This document shows, in pieces, positions 1 through 10,096 of a stretch of 64,000 nucleotides of DNA. Numbering within the stretch: position 1 is the stretch's first letter; every line of letters starts with the position of its first letter. The notes below the pieces were generated by a model. The model saw only the letters and a list, made by a program, of their open reading frames with translations. It made no database searches and had not been told where the DNA came from. Source of the stretch: Chlorokybus atmophyticus (lineage: Eukaryota; Streptophyta; Chlorokybophyceae; Chlorokybales; Chlorokybaceae); contig RHPI01001116.1 of assembly GCA_009103225.1 (NCBI GenBank), positions 561,729-625,728 of the forward strand, read 5' to 3'. A program made the translations under genes and the position numbers.

Positions 1-85
<85 letters not shown>
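1..85. repeat. (TC)n microsatellite
   Basis: Uninterrupted TC dinucleotide repeat running from the window edge to position 85. A second, much longer tract of the same unit lies at 41734-42069, so this dinucleotide is prone to expansion in this genome. Confidence 0.98.
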
Positions 86-89
<4 letters not shown>

Positions 90-105
90 GTGCGCGAGCG
101 TGGCC

Positions 106-326
106 TTAAAATGCATTCTTATCCATTCTGATGACTTGTGCCTGGAAGTGCACAAGTTGGAGGCGCTTCACGTCGCCTTTGAGTGCAATTGCCATGTCAA
201 CATGGTGTAACTGCTTGTCATCGTCACGCACTGCATGCCTGCCAAGTGACGGCAATCGGTGACCAAGCCAGTCTACCGCTAGTTCAGGCATCATTCCAAT
301 CATAGGGAAGAACAGCAAGGTAAGCG
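106..326 (-). CDS. possible 3'-terminal exon of an unknown gene
   Basis: Open on the minus strand, ending in TAA at 106-108, and preceded by a good acceptor (TTTTCAG) just above 326. The reading frame gives about 73 residues with a hydrophobic start, then a charged, amphipathic stretch that looks like protein rather than repeat. I do not recognise the family. No upstream exon could be linked to it, so the gene model is partial at best. It could also be a chance open frame. Confidence 0.25.
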
Positions 327-2771
327 CTGAAAACTATTGTGCTTTTTCATGTACTCCAGTAGTCATTGCTACTCTTGGCAAAACCCAGCAGTAAGCAGAA
401 TGTTGTCAAAGGGGGTTAAGTGAGTGCGTGTACGAGCATCCTGCTCAAACTGCACGGTCATTTGCTGCCTGCAGTGTTGGCAATGCTGCTGCGCCTCCAC
501 ACCCGCGTCTCATAATAGGCCCACTTTAGTTCACATTTTACCAACTGTGCCCACACATATGACACTTAATCTAGCTACCTTTGGGTAGTGCAAAGTACAT
601 GAAGCGTCCAGCATCTCTCTTCATGCCGCCAGGTACAACTGTTGGGCATAGCATGGCATGTACATGACGTGCTTTTGCATTGACAACCTGTTGCAATGTC
701 AATGTTAAACTGGCTTTGCTGGACGTCTACAAGAGCCATCTGCTGCACAACCGAAGACTTCTCTTATGTATTAACAGCTAATCTGCCTGTCAGGTAAGCT
801 GCACTGCACAGAGTGGTTGCTGCATACTCACTACTGTTGCGAGCATGTGTGCAAGGCAGCGTTACATTCACTGTAATACTGCGACACCATATAACGACGG
901 TGGGCGACTGCGGTTGATGCGCATGCGTAACACGTCTGGCTCTCTGTTGGTGGTGGTAGTGTGGGTCGAGTCACGGTCTACGTGACAGCGTGTTATGTGA
1001 GTCTCCATATCAGGTGGCATACTGTTAAAATCTGCGGTTTGGCTTGGCGGTAGTGATCTTGACTGAAGCTCACGTCAAGACCATGGTGGCCACTTCTGCC
1101 GAAGCTTGATTCAATCTTACCTGCAAGCGGCTCAGCAAGTTGCACTGAACCTGCATGTTGGCTTGCCCCTATTTACTTTTGCCCACATGCCGCATGAGGC
1201 CTCTGCTTGCTTGTGCTGTAGTTCAATAGTTCACAACGCCCCTGCTCGTGCGGAGGCTGAGGTGCAGCCTGCTGTGCTGGCATAAGAACCACCTAATGAG
1301 TATGTTAATGGTGTAGCAAATTGCGTCACTGGCTTGTCAGCTAGCTACAAAATTGCAATTCAACCTGCGATTACCAGAAACTGCACGGCTTTAACTAGAG
1401 AGGGGTCAAAGAGAGTAGCATATCGCGGTACAATAATATACCATACTATCTCTGGTACACACCTATTCCCTCTTGCATCTTTTGTATTCATATACATATA
1501 TATACCATTGTCCAAGAGCAGAGAAGGTCATTGCTACTACTATTGGTGGTGCAGGTTGCAGGCTGGATGTGGCGCACATGTGCGCAGCATGTAATTGAAG
1601 CTTATTATTACAAGTGCAAGAATATTGTTGTGCATAGTATATGAGCACATGCAGATGCATGCTGGAGCTCGGTGGTTGCGTATGCAGTTTGGGGGGGGAG
1701 GTGAATTATTTGCTACTTGATTGTAATGATGATTGCATGTCCGGCGTATATGCACCGCACATTATATACTTGCAGCTACAGCAACCTAGCATGTAGAAGA
1801 ATGCAATATAACGGGCATAATAGACTGTTGTGCTTTCAGAGCTCAAGGTCTCAACAGCACGCATACTCAGATTTTACGCGCGTAGGTAGCCATATAACTG
1901 TGTGTGTGCACACAGCTTGCATTTGTCTCATACCCTATGCAACTATGCATGTACCTACTATACCGTGTCTCTTGCTCTGTTGCAACCATCTAAGTCATTG
2001 TAGCAAAAACGCTACGACGAGGGGAGGCGTCGAGGGTTTATGATGTTCATGAAGTACCGCGTGACATTCCTCCCAGCGTTAAACCGCGGCCTGAACCTGT
2101 CCGCGTCCCGTGTACGAAAGTTGCACCCACCAGGGCCCGTACCGGCACGGTTTCAAGGCTCAGCGCGCGCACGCCAATCAAAATGGCAAAAAGCATCAAG
2201 CAGTTGATGGTAGGCCCCACTTTGTTAGCCATGCAGTGCAGTGGCAAAAGTGCAATTGCAAAGTACATGGGGTGCAGTGGAGTATGCCCGTGTTGTCCGC
2301 ATCGAGTGCAGATGGAGCCGCGACGCAGAGGGAGTGGCCGTGCCTGCCGTGCCTGCCTGCCTGCATGCGTGCGTGTATTGACACAAACCCCCAAGACCCC
2401 AAGAACAGCTGTTGTCGACGCGGCAGGAGCCGGGCGGAGGTGGCGGCGGGGATGTGGGCTAAGGAGGAGGGGGAGTTCGTGGAGTCTGCAGTTGTGGACC
2501 TTGGTGCAAGGATGGGCCGCCAACAACAGCCGTGCTACAGGTGATCAAGTCGGCAATTGCATGCATGCATCAAACAGGGTGGGGTAGTTTGTTTGTTAGG
2601 CCGTAGTTAGGCCGTAGAGTTGCCCGATGGTTGCTGTGGTCGGCTTGAGGTATGTGATGTTGGTTTTATACTCAACTCATATCGATTACACGCAATACAC
2701 AAGAAGGTCCGGGTTCTGTCCATGCCTAACACACACAGCAAGTAACCAAAATACAGGACGCAACTCAACGC
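327..2771. other. no supported gene
   Basis: Several short frames open here on both strands, but none shows a recognisable motif, a matching splice-site series or protein-like composition. There is a short tandem duplication of TTAGGCCGTAG near 2598-2620. Otherwise I see only unannotated intergenic sequence. Confidence 0.5.
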
Positions 2772-3398
2772 CTACACGGGGCCCGTGGCGCCAGCAAGCA
2801 CCGCATTCTCCTCCGCCGCTGGTGGCACCGTTTGCAGCGGCGCCCAGGCCGGTGCAGCCACCACGGCGGCCGCACCCCGCTCCAGCAGCCCCATCCCTTG
2901 CGCCCGCTGCAGGGCGCACGCCATGCGTTGGCGATACAGCGCCACGAACCCGCTCAGACGCCCCAGGGTGAGGCCACGCGTGTAGACCGCCTGTCGGGCG
3001 CACCTGGCAATGAGGGCGTGGAACGCCCCACCCAGCGTCTCCGCTGCCAAGGGTACGAACTCGTCGGCGGGTGGGTGGTCGGCGTACTTGCGCCGCTTTG
3101 CCTGTTCCGCCTCCTTCGCCGCCGCTCCTGGTCTAGCGCCCGGGGCGGTGATGGTCACGTCAAACAACCAAGGGTGATCACGGCCGGTCTTGGAAGCCAC
3201 CAGGTTGATCCGACGGCCGTGTGTCTCTCCCTGCCCGATCGGCCTGAAACCGGTCGAGGGGTATGTAGTGAGCAGGGGGAGCTCCCTGCTCACTACATGC
3301 CCCTCGTCACGCAGGATCATAAACACTTCATCGCGCAACGCGTCATGCGCCGCCGTCCGCCCCCTCCCCATCGGGCAGCGCATGTGTTGAGTTGCCAT
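2772..3398 (-). pseudogene. retroelement C-terminal domain fragment (copy 1)
   Basis: A 208-residue minus-strand frame, GC-rich compared with its surroundings. Near the middle it has the signature WLFDVTITAP, followed by an Ala/Lys-rich helix (AAAKEAEQAKRRKY) and then FVPLAAETLGG. This order is typical of the C-terminal region of some non-LTR retrotransposon polyproteins, possibly a PD-(D/E)XK-like fold. The domain label is from memory, not from a search. No reverse transcriptase is attached, so this is probably a truncated element end. The last 90 residues resemble a second fragment at 45360-45893, which supports a dispersed family. A long inverted repeat sits inside the frame (3255-3306). 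Confidence 0.5.
3255..3306. repeat. 23-bp inverted repeat inside the retroelement frame
   Basis: Arms 3255-3277 and 3284-3306 are reverse complements with one mismatch, separated by a 6-nt loop (GGAGCT). The hairpin lies within the open frame of the retroelement fragment. Confidence 0.9.
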
Positions 3399-3817
3399 GC
3401 ATGCTACTGTTGAACATGATCAATGTGTGCAAGTCATTCGTTGCATGTCTAGATTAGTTTTGGAGAATTGTGTACACAAGCATACCACTCAGCTAATACC
3501 AGCATAGAGCGAATGTGAAGCATTTACGTGCATGGTCAATGTGGAAACCCCGCATGCAAATGCAGCGGCACATGCTCATAAACAATCAATTGCTTTGCTG
3601 GGCAGCATGCCCTTGTTTATGCAAACCCACTGCAACAGCAGTTGGCCTTATAACAATATAAATTGCTTTCTGAATGAAATACAGCACACACTCTGTGAAC
3701 TGATGTCTGCCTCCTTCCACTAACCTTGTGCACTCGCATGTAGCTACAACTTCATACAAAATATTGTTGTACGTGCAACAAACGCTTGCCAGTGGCAAGC
3801 CGCAGTGGAGCTGTAAG

Positions 3818-6228
3818 TTACACCGTGCCGTCGAGAGTGGCTACAAGATGCCGTGCATGTCTCAGCACCGGGAAAAATTCAAATTTGCCGGCAAGCGCAT
3901 TGCACTCGCGCAACACGTCGTCCAACTCAACGCACTTTGTGAGGAACACTCGCTTATGCGATAGCAGAATAGCCGCGATGAAGTACAAGTGGAAATCACG
4001 CGTGGCCGTCACCTGCAAAGCACACTCTGAAGGTTCAACACCAAACATTGCCTTCCACGAAGCCAACACAAAACCCGACCAACATCCAACAACCTAAGCA
4101 TGGGCGTTGGTATTGCATAAACCCACCTTGTTTTCTATACGGGGTAATGTGAAAGGTGTCCGTTCCGTAGCATTGCGTATGACCTTGCCGTCGTTGATGT
4201 CGACAGTGCGAGCCTCAGCCCACATGATCTCGTACAGCAGGAGTGTCTGCTCGAACGGCATCTCTCTTCTGAGGAGCACAACCACCATACGGTACGCAAA
4301 CAGGCAGTTGCTTGCGCCAACAGTTTCAAAGTGCTTCCAAAGTGGCGGGTCAGCAAAGGCCAGAATCCTTCCTAGAATAGCAAGCTGGAAACATAAAGCC
4401 ACATCTTAACACTACACGTTAGCGTCTTGACATCAAAGATCGGCGCTGCTACAGCATGAGGCCTCTGGCTGCGCGTGTTCGACTTGTGACAAGACACAAT
4501 GCTGTGACTCACCTGAGTGTGAATACCCTCTTGGTCTATTCTGAAGTTGTTGCGCACGCCTTGCTGCATGAAGTGCTCAAAACACCAAAAGGCTTCAGCT
4601 GCATCCTTGAACACCGTCAGGAAGGGCGAAAGCAAGTCACTCATTCCTTGACAGTAACCTGCAAAACATTACAACCACAATCATACTGTTCAGCTAAACT
4701 GCAACACTGGAGCATCCACCCAACACGAAACTTTGACACTGCTGTTGCTGACTGATGGCTGATGCTGAAAGTGTCGCACCTATTTCAGTGTCGTGAGCAG
4801 CATAAGCTTCCAGTATGGACGCCAGATGCGCAGCGCGTTGACGTTGCCGATTGTTCATCCAATCCGTGCCAGCAAGCTTGCCGGATGCCAGGGCGATGCT
4901 CGTGGCAGCGCTCTCTTCCAAACCATCGTCATCAACAAGCTCCCAGGACACTTCTGCAGGGGCTTGTGGATCCGTACGCACCGCATCCAGCCAGATTATC
5001 CGCTGCGCTTCTCCAAAAGCGCTGACCTCGTCGCGGCCCGATGCAAGAGGCTTATGCTTGAGGCTGACTGCTCCTGCTCACAACACATCAGCTGGAAGTA
5101 AGCTCGGTGCGCACATATCAAACCTACGCTCTTACTCCAAGTTCAAGCATCTAACTATGATACAACCACCAAGCCAGTGTGTGTAATGTAGCTGACTTGC
5201 TGTGTCCAGCTTTGATAGCACTGATACCTGTTGCGTCTGTCGCGGGAGTTGCAACTGGCGAACCGACAGCAGTGTCGCGATTGTTGGCAGCAAACGACAG
5301 CTCCGCGCACCGCTCTCGCAATGACTCGTACTGCACACGCCTGACTTGCCTGCTGGCCTTGCGATCCTCTGCGGACTGCGTGGGGCTGTCCACTCCTAGC
5401 AAAAACGGCCACACGGAGTCGCGTAAGCTCGGCTCCACGCCGCCCTGGCGCACGCGCTCAAGCGCAGCCTCAAAACGCTGCGCACATCAATAGTAAGTAC
5501 TCACAACGTATAAGTATTCGCAGTTTGAACCTAATATGTGAGCTGATGAAGTTCAGAGCAAATCTGAAGCAATCTTGCATGTAAAATGGGCCAATCAACA
5601 CTCGCCTTAGGGTCTGCGCTGCCGCCTGGAGTGTCAAACACCTCCCGCCACTCTGCTACAGACAAGGGAGGAGGCGTTGTGTTCTCCCAGGGCAGCGTCA
5701 GCTTGGGCCAGTTGCCCTTGTTCTGCACGTTTGTCAGAATTGGCCGTTAGTCCCAATGTCTGCATGCTTGAGTGACTACGTCTGCTTTTATGCAGACACT
5801 CTGCACACCTTTCTTGATGTGACCTTTAGATGCACAACACATCATGTATGATGCAGATGTTGTAATGTAAATGATTTATTCTGACAAAATAACTGCATCC
5901 ACGAGCTCGAGACGTTGCAAGGAAGTTGTATTGGAACGGTAACCATGAAAACACACTTGAACCGTGTGCACTTGAGTACAACCAACCAAAACCAGCCTTT
6001 GAGAGCAGCAAGCACGCTGGGCGCACAGAGCTACAAGTTAAGTTAAAGACATGTGCAGTGGTCTCTGATCACACAGAAAAGACCTAAGCTGCAGACGTAT
6101 GCTTGCCAACTTACGCTGGCAAGGATGAGGGCGGCGCCCACTGCCGCACCCAAGCCGCCCAGCGCCACAGTGGCGACGCCGACGCCTATGACGAGCGCCG
6201 CTTTGTTCGAACTCTCCGACGGCGCCAT
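3818..6228 (-). CDS. TBC-domain Rab GTPase-activating protein
   Basis: Seven exons join in frame: 6115-6228, 5606-5722, 5228-5477, 4780-5073, 4513-4658, 4127-4384 and 3818-4093. They total 1455 nt, a 484-residue protein. Exon 1 encodes a short polar start and then a Gly/Ala/Val-rich hydrophobic segment that looks like a membrane anchor. The TBC domain follows: GGVEPSLRDSVWPFLLGV in exon 3, a divergent insert in exons 3-4, YCQGMSDLLSPF across exon 5, then AFWCFEHFM, the QL..LG..LAFADP block and a C-terminal helix bundle. TBC proteins accelerate GTP hydrolysis by Rab GTPases in membrane traffic. Family knowledge says catalysis uses an Arg and a Gln finger; the YCQG Gln is present. Intron 2 uses a GC donor (AAG|GCGAGT). 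The N-terminal anchor is unusual for the family and is an inference from hydrophobicity. Confidence 0.85.
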
Positions 6229-7128
6229 GCCGGAAGCCTAAGCCTCAGCTGGCACAGACAGCCCGGCGCAGGCACTAAACACACACCTTCAACACTCTCA
6301 AACCTCGTTTCACACTGCAAGGTAAGCAAGCACAGTTTACTGAACGTATGTTGGCAACCGCACATACTGCCTTGCAAGCACGTGACATAGCAGCTAACAA
6401 AGCAGTTGCAGGCTGCCTTTCAGGCCGGCTGTAGGCTTCCTGGGGCTCATGCTGGAACGCTCAAACAGCCACAAGTAGCTTACCTGCTCGCCGAAAGTAA
6501 AGCGCGACCACCAGTTAAACAACTCACACGTCCAGCTGGCTGGCTGTGCAGCGCAGGCAACAATCACGCAGGAGTACAAAGGGACACGCTTTCAGCAGGA
6601 AGCAAGACAGACGCCTTGTCACTGCAGTGAACAAGCTCCAAACCTGGCCGTCCCGCTAAACTTGAGCAACGGTCTCCTCCGCACCGCCGCCGCCGCTGAT
6701 GACGCTACTCGTACGCGGTGGAGGTGACACGTGTCGTAAGTATGTTAGCAGCTGACTGCGCCGACTGTCAACTCGGCTGCGCCGACCGTCGGCGTCCTGC
6801 AATTACAATATGGGTAACGGCCATCAAACAAATGGTTTATGGCCAATGCATCGTGGGGTAGTTTGTGCTAGTAGGCCCCTTGCAATGTCAACCCCTTGAT
6901 GCTTGGTAAATCAATTGCAATACGGGTGATGATTCAATGTATCAAGCATAATGGCGACATTGCAAGTAATTCATTGCCAATTAATACGCAAAGTTGATAA
7001 ATTGTGTCGTTGGGATTACAGTAATGGGTTGCAAGTTATGCATACCAAGTTATGGTCTTCATGCCATGCCATGCATGATAATCATAACAAAAATACTTTT
7101 TACACACTAATAGTATTCGTAATTATTC
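6229..7128. other. intergenic, upstream of the TBC gene
   Basis: No coding exon is supported. The first part should hold the promoter and 5'UTR of the TBC gene. From about 6800 composition shifts to AT-rich sequence leading into the mobile region, with an imperfect palindrome around 6818-6843 (GGCCAT...ATGGCC). Confidence 0.5.
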
Positions 7129-7672
7129 GGCTGTTGACCATGTTTGATGACGCAGTAACTATAGTGTGTAATCAATTAGCGTTAAAGGGTAGAGTGGATT
7201 AGTTAGAACAAGGGTGAGTAGTGGCGGCATGTCTTTGGGGTATGGGGCCTGCCCCGACCTCGTACCGTCAGAAACGCGGCCGTTTTAACCACTAACTGTG
7301 CCGCAATTACACTAAATCCCTAGCAATTTGGGTCGCCGTTGGTAAGCGGTTGCCGCTGAGATATTTTTCAGCATCTTTTACGCATCTTTGCAATGATTGG
7401 CCATTTTGCTGCCTTTTTGAGCAACTGGCTGTTGTCACCGTTGCGATCCCATTTGGTCAATCTCATGCGTGACCAAATGGTGGCCTAACGATGCGATTTT
7501 TCGTTTAGTTGAATCTTAACGTTAAGGTGTTTCAGGTTAGCATTATTTTGATAATTGTAACCTCGGTATTATTAACTGCGTATTGCAGCACGTACCGTGG
7601 CGTGAACGTTACGTTGATTATTAAGTTTTGAAGCACTTAACAGCATTTGCTAATCATATCGCACCATGTTGC
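7129..7672 (+). repeat. left inverted arm of the mobile region
   Basis: About 540 bp that reappear in reverse complement at 19078-19620 with only scattered differences. The outer end begins GGCTGTTGACCATG and the inner end merges into GCACCATRTTG repeats. It contains an 11-bp perfect stem (7449-7459 with 7470-7480, 10-nt loop), which is kept in the right arm. The sequence is non-coding. No convincing target-site duplication is visible next to the outer end. Confidence 0.9.
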
Positions 7673-7946
7673 ACCATATTGCACCATATTGTACCATACT
7701 TATCAATATTATTAATGTAAAACACCAAAATGATCAACATGCAGCCATAAGCGGCCATGTATGCAGTACTGTGCTTAATTTACATTTATTGGCATGCGCT
7801 TAAACAATTGGATGTATTTTGGACGGCCAGGATCGTGTTTGAGCAGATCTAACGGTGTACCGCTTGTTCTCGCCGCCTAGCCAATGAGAAGCAGGCGGGC
7901 CGCACATACTGCCGCGCAGCCCTGCAGTCGCGGGTGCCGTGTGATG
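7665..7946 (+). repeat. direct repeat unit A, with GC-rich core
   Basis: Matches 8846-9170 over most of its length. It starts with tandem GCACCATATTG words, continues through GCAGCCATAAGCGGCCA, and ends in a GC-rich core (7869-7946) containing GCCGCCTAGCCAATGAGA. The core recurs near 9093, 9356 and 20041. The two long copies A and B flank a MITE-like insertion (8033-8788). Confidence 0.8.
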
Positions 7947-8032
7947 GCCCTAGCGCGGGATGTGTGATGTAGGGTAAATGCCGATAGGCCGGCCGGCCCG
8001 ACCAATAGGCGTGATGGGCGTAATGAATCTGC

Positions 8033-8788
8033 GCTTATAGCATATATATGCTCTTAACGTTCAAGAGCATAACCCTGCCAAGAGCATACGACTTTTGAGG
8101 ATAATAGTATGCTCTTACAAAGGGTAGAGTATATAGTCTACCACCGTTAAAAGACTTCGGTATGAGAATAACCCCGTTGAGATCATAGATTTGCAAAAGA
8201 CCAATGGTTTTACAGGCAAATGTCATCGCTAACTGGAATAGTTTTGTACGCAATAAGACTACAACGGAGGGTTAATCTTTTAGTGAGCTCAGTCTTGTTA
8301 CGGGGGAATACCTCGTTAATAGCATGTTTATTTTAATATTATAAGCATAAACATATATATAGACTCATATATATATATAGTTACGTACATACTACTAGTA
8401 ATCAATTTATTGTTGACTATTGTTGATTTAATTTATGCCACGTTACAATATAATAACGTGGCTTACGGTTATTTCGCAATGCCCCTGTTAGTAAAATATA
8501 TATTATGTAAAGAATAAAATAGTATATATTATTGTAAAAGCCAAGAGAATAACCCCGTTGATGGAATGAAAGCTGAAAAATACACGTGATTTGTATAGCG
8601 CAGGTAGACTGTACAGTTAAGGTACATAGTTGTACCTAATTACATAAAAGCATTTATTGTACAATCTACCCCTTTTTATAGCATACTGTTTATTTTTAAA
8701 GATAGTTTGCTCCTGGCGAGGTTATGCTCTTGACGATAAATAGCGTAATATGCTCTTAAACATTAAGAGCATTTGTATGCTATAAAGC
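8033..8788. mobile_element. MITE-like AT-rich insertion
   Basis: About 750 AT-rich bases bounded by related inverted ends. Each end starts near TATAGCAT and continues into ATGCTCTTAA, a short spacer and TTAAGAGCAT. The ends are therefore themselves palindromic (about 8048-8070 and 8750-8772). Inside, the string GAGAATAACCCCGTTGA occurs twice (near 8163 and 8545). There is no coding potential. TA could be the target duplication, but the flanks are too AT-rich to be sure. Confidence 0.55.
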
Positions 8789-8845
8789 AGTTTAATACGC
8801 TTGATTATTATGTTTTTGAAAGCTTAACTGCAGGTTGCTAGCCAT

Positions 8846-9170
8846 ATTGCACCATATTGCACCATATTGCAACAGATGTGCTTCATTTTGCAACACATCA
8901 GCGTATCAACATGTATCATTGTATCTCCATGCTTATCAATACACATAAAAATGATCAATATGCAGCCATAAGCGGCCACGTATGCAGTGTTGTGCTAAAA
9001 TTTACAATTTCTGGCATGCGTTTAACCAATTGCAGATGCTTTGGACGGCCAGGATCGTAGACAGATCTAACGGTGTAACGCATGTACTCGCCGCCTAGCC
9101 AATGAGAAGCCGGGCCGCACATACTGCCGCACAGCCCGGCAGTCGCGGGTGCCGTGTGATGGCCCGATGG
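8846..9170 (+). repeat. direct repeat unit B, with GC-rich core
   Basis: Second copy of the unit at 7665-7946, in the same orientation, diverged by many point changes and small indels. It shares the GCACCATATTG lead, the GCAGCCATAAGCGGCCA block and the GC-rich core. It is followed by AGCCGCACCA (around 9180), a partial match to the 22-bp terminal sequence at 9308 and 20173. Confidence 0.75.
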
Positions 9171-9307
9171 CCCGAAAACAGCCGCACCATTTGATATCTC
9201 CGCACGTAACGTGGCAGAAACGTTAGTACTTAATGTATTATCTTAATACATGTGGGACATGTTCAGATCATATAAGCCATGTGAAACTATCAATATATTA
9301 TGTATAA

Positions 9308-9480
9308 ACTAGCGGTGCGGCTGATTGGGCGACAGATCGAACGGCCGATACCTATTGACGCCTAACCAATGAGAGGCAGGCAGGCCGCGCAGCTCGGCAG
9401 TCGCGGGTGCCGTATGTAACTGGGCCGTCGTGCGTGGTGCGCGGTGATGTGTCTGGGTACACTATGCTGGTCGGCCCAGT
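9308..9480. repeat. GC-rich unit C with candidate Helitron 3' end
   Basis: Positions 9308-9329 are a 22-bp perfect inverted match to 20173-20194. Read on the minus strand, the 22-mer ends CCGCTAG followed by T, the form expected for a Helitron 3' terminus (CTRR before a T). That is also the right orientation for the minus-strand RepHel gene. Downstream comes the GC-rich core shared with units A, B and D. No clear hairpin is seen next to this end, so the terminus call is tentative. Confidence 0.45.
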
Positions 9481-9519
9481 CACAACAAATCTCGCCGAAT
9501 GATAGGCGACGCGCGGCTT

Positions 9520-9860
9520 TGCAGCATATGGCGTCACTTGATCACATATCGTATGATGTGCTAGCATACGGCATCATATGTCGCGATATGCTCTACAGCA
9601 TATGTTGGATATCACACATATGGTATCCTGCGTGGAATGCGCTTCAGTTCAGGTCAATCAAACATGATTTTTTTTTTTTTTTCGGTTCCGTCATATTAAC
9701 TGAGGTTATCCGTCACATTTTAACTGAACTCTGCCAATCAAACACTTACGACATGCCATGCGATATCGCACCATATCGTTCCATATCATAACATGTGTTG
9801 TCACAGCGGACATATGCCGGCACATGATGTCATATGACGTAATATGGCGCGGCGTCGCTG
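9520..9860. promoter_or_regulatory. CATATG/GATATC-rich spacer before the RING gene
   Basis: The stretch is crowded with near-palindromic words such as CATATG, GATATG, GATATC and ATATGCC, many spaced 10-20 bp apart, plus a T-tract at 9669-9682. The same vocabulary appears in the spacers at 12330-12425, 14470-14780 and 18996-19098, but not around the host genes. A role as shared promoter, terminator or replication sequence of the element is inference. Confidence 0.5.
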
Positions 9861-10096
9861 GACATCGTGAGTTCCCTGTGCAACATGTTAACAGAGATTC
9901 AGTCAAACTGTGGTTCGTGCGTAATGTGTCCTGCGTATGATGGGATATCATACGCGCCCGGGCGATATGATCGATGACTACCACGGCCCGGAAACCAAGT
10001 TGCATGCAAGCTCTTGGACAGCAGTGACGCCAAGATTGTCGAGCTTAGCGGCCGCGTTGTTCGTTTGTGCATTGCGTCGTCTTCTTTCTCAGGTCC

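Noticed and set aside
2047-2544. Overlapping frames of 134-159 codons on both strands
   Set aside because: Mutually exclusive, Arg/Cys-rich chance frames without motifs.
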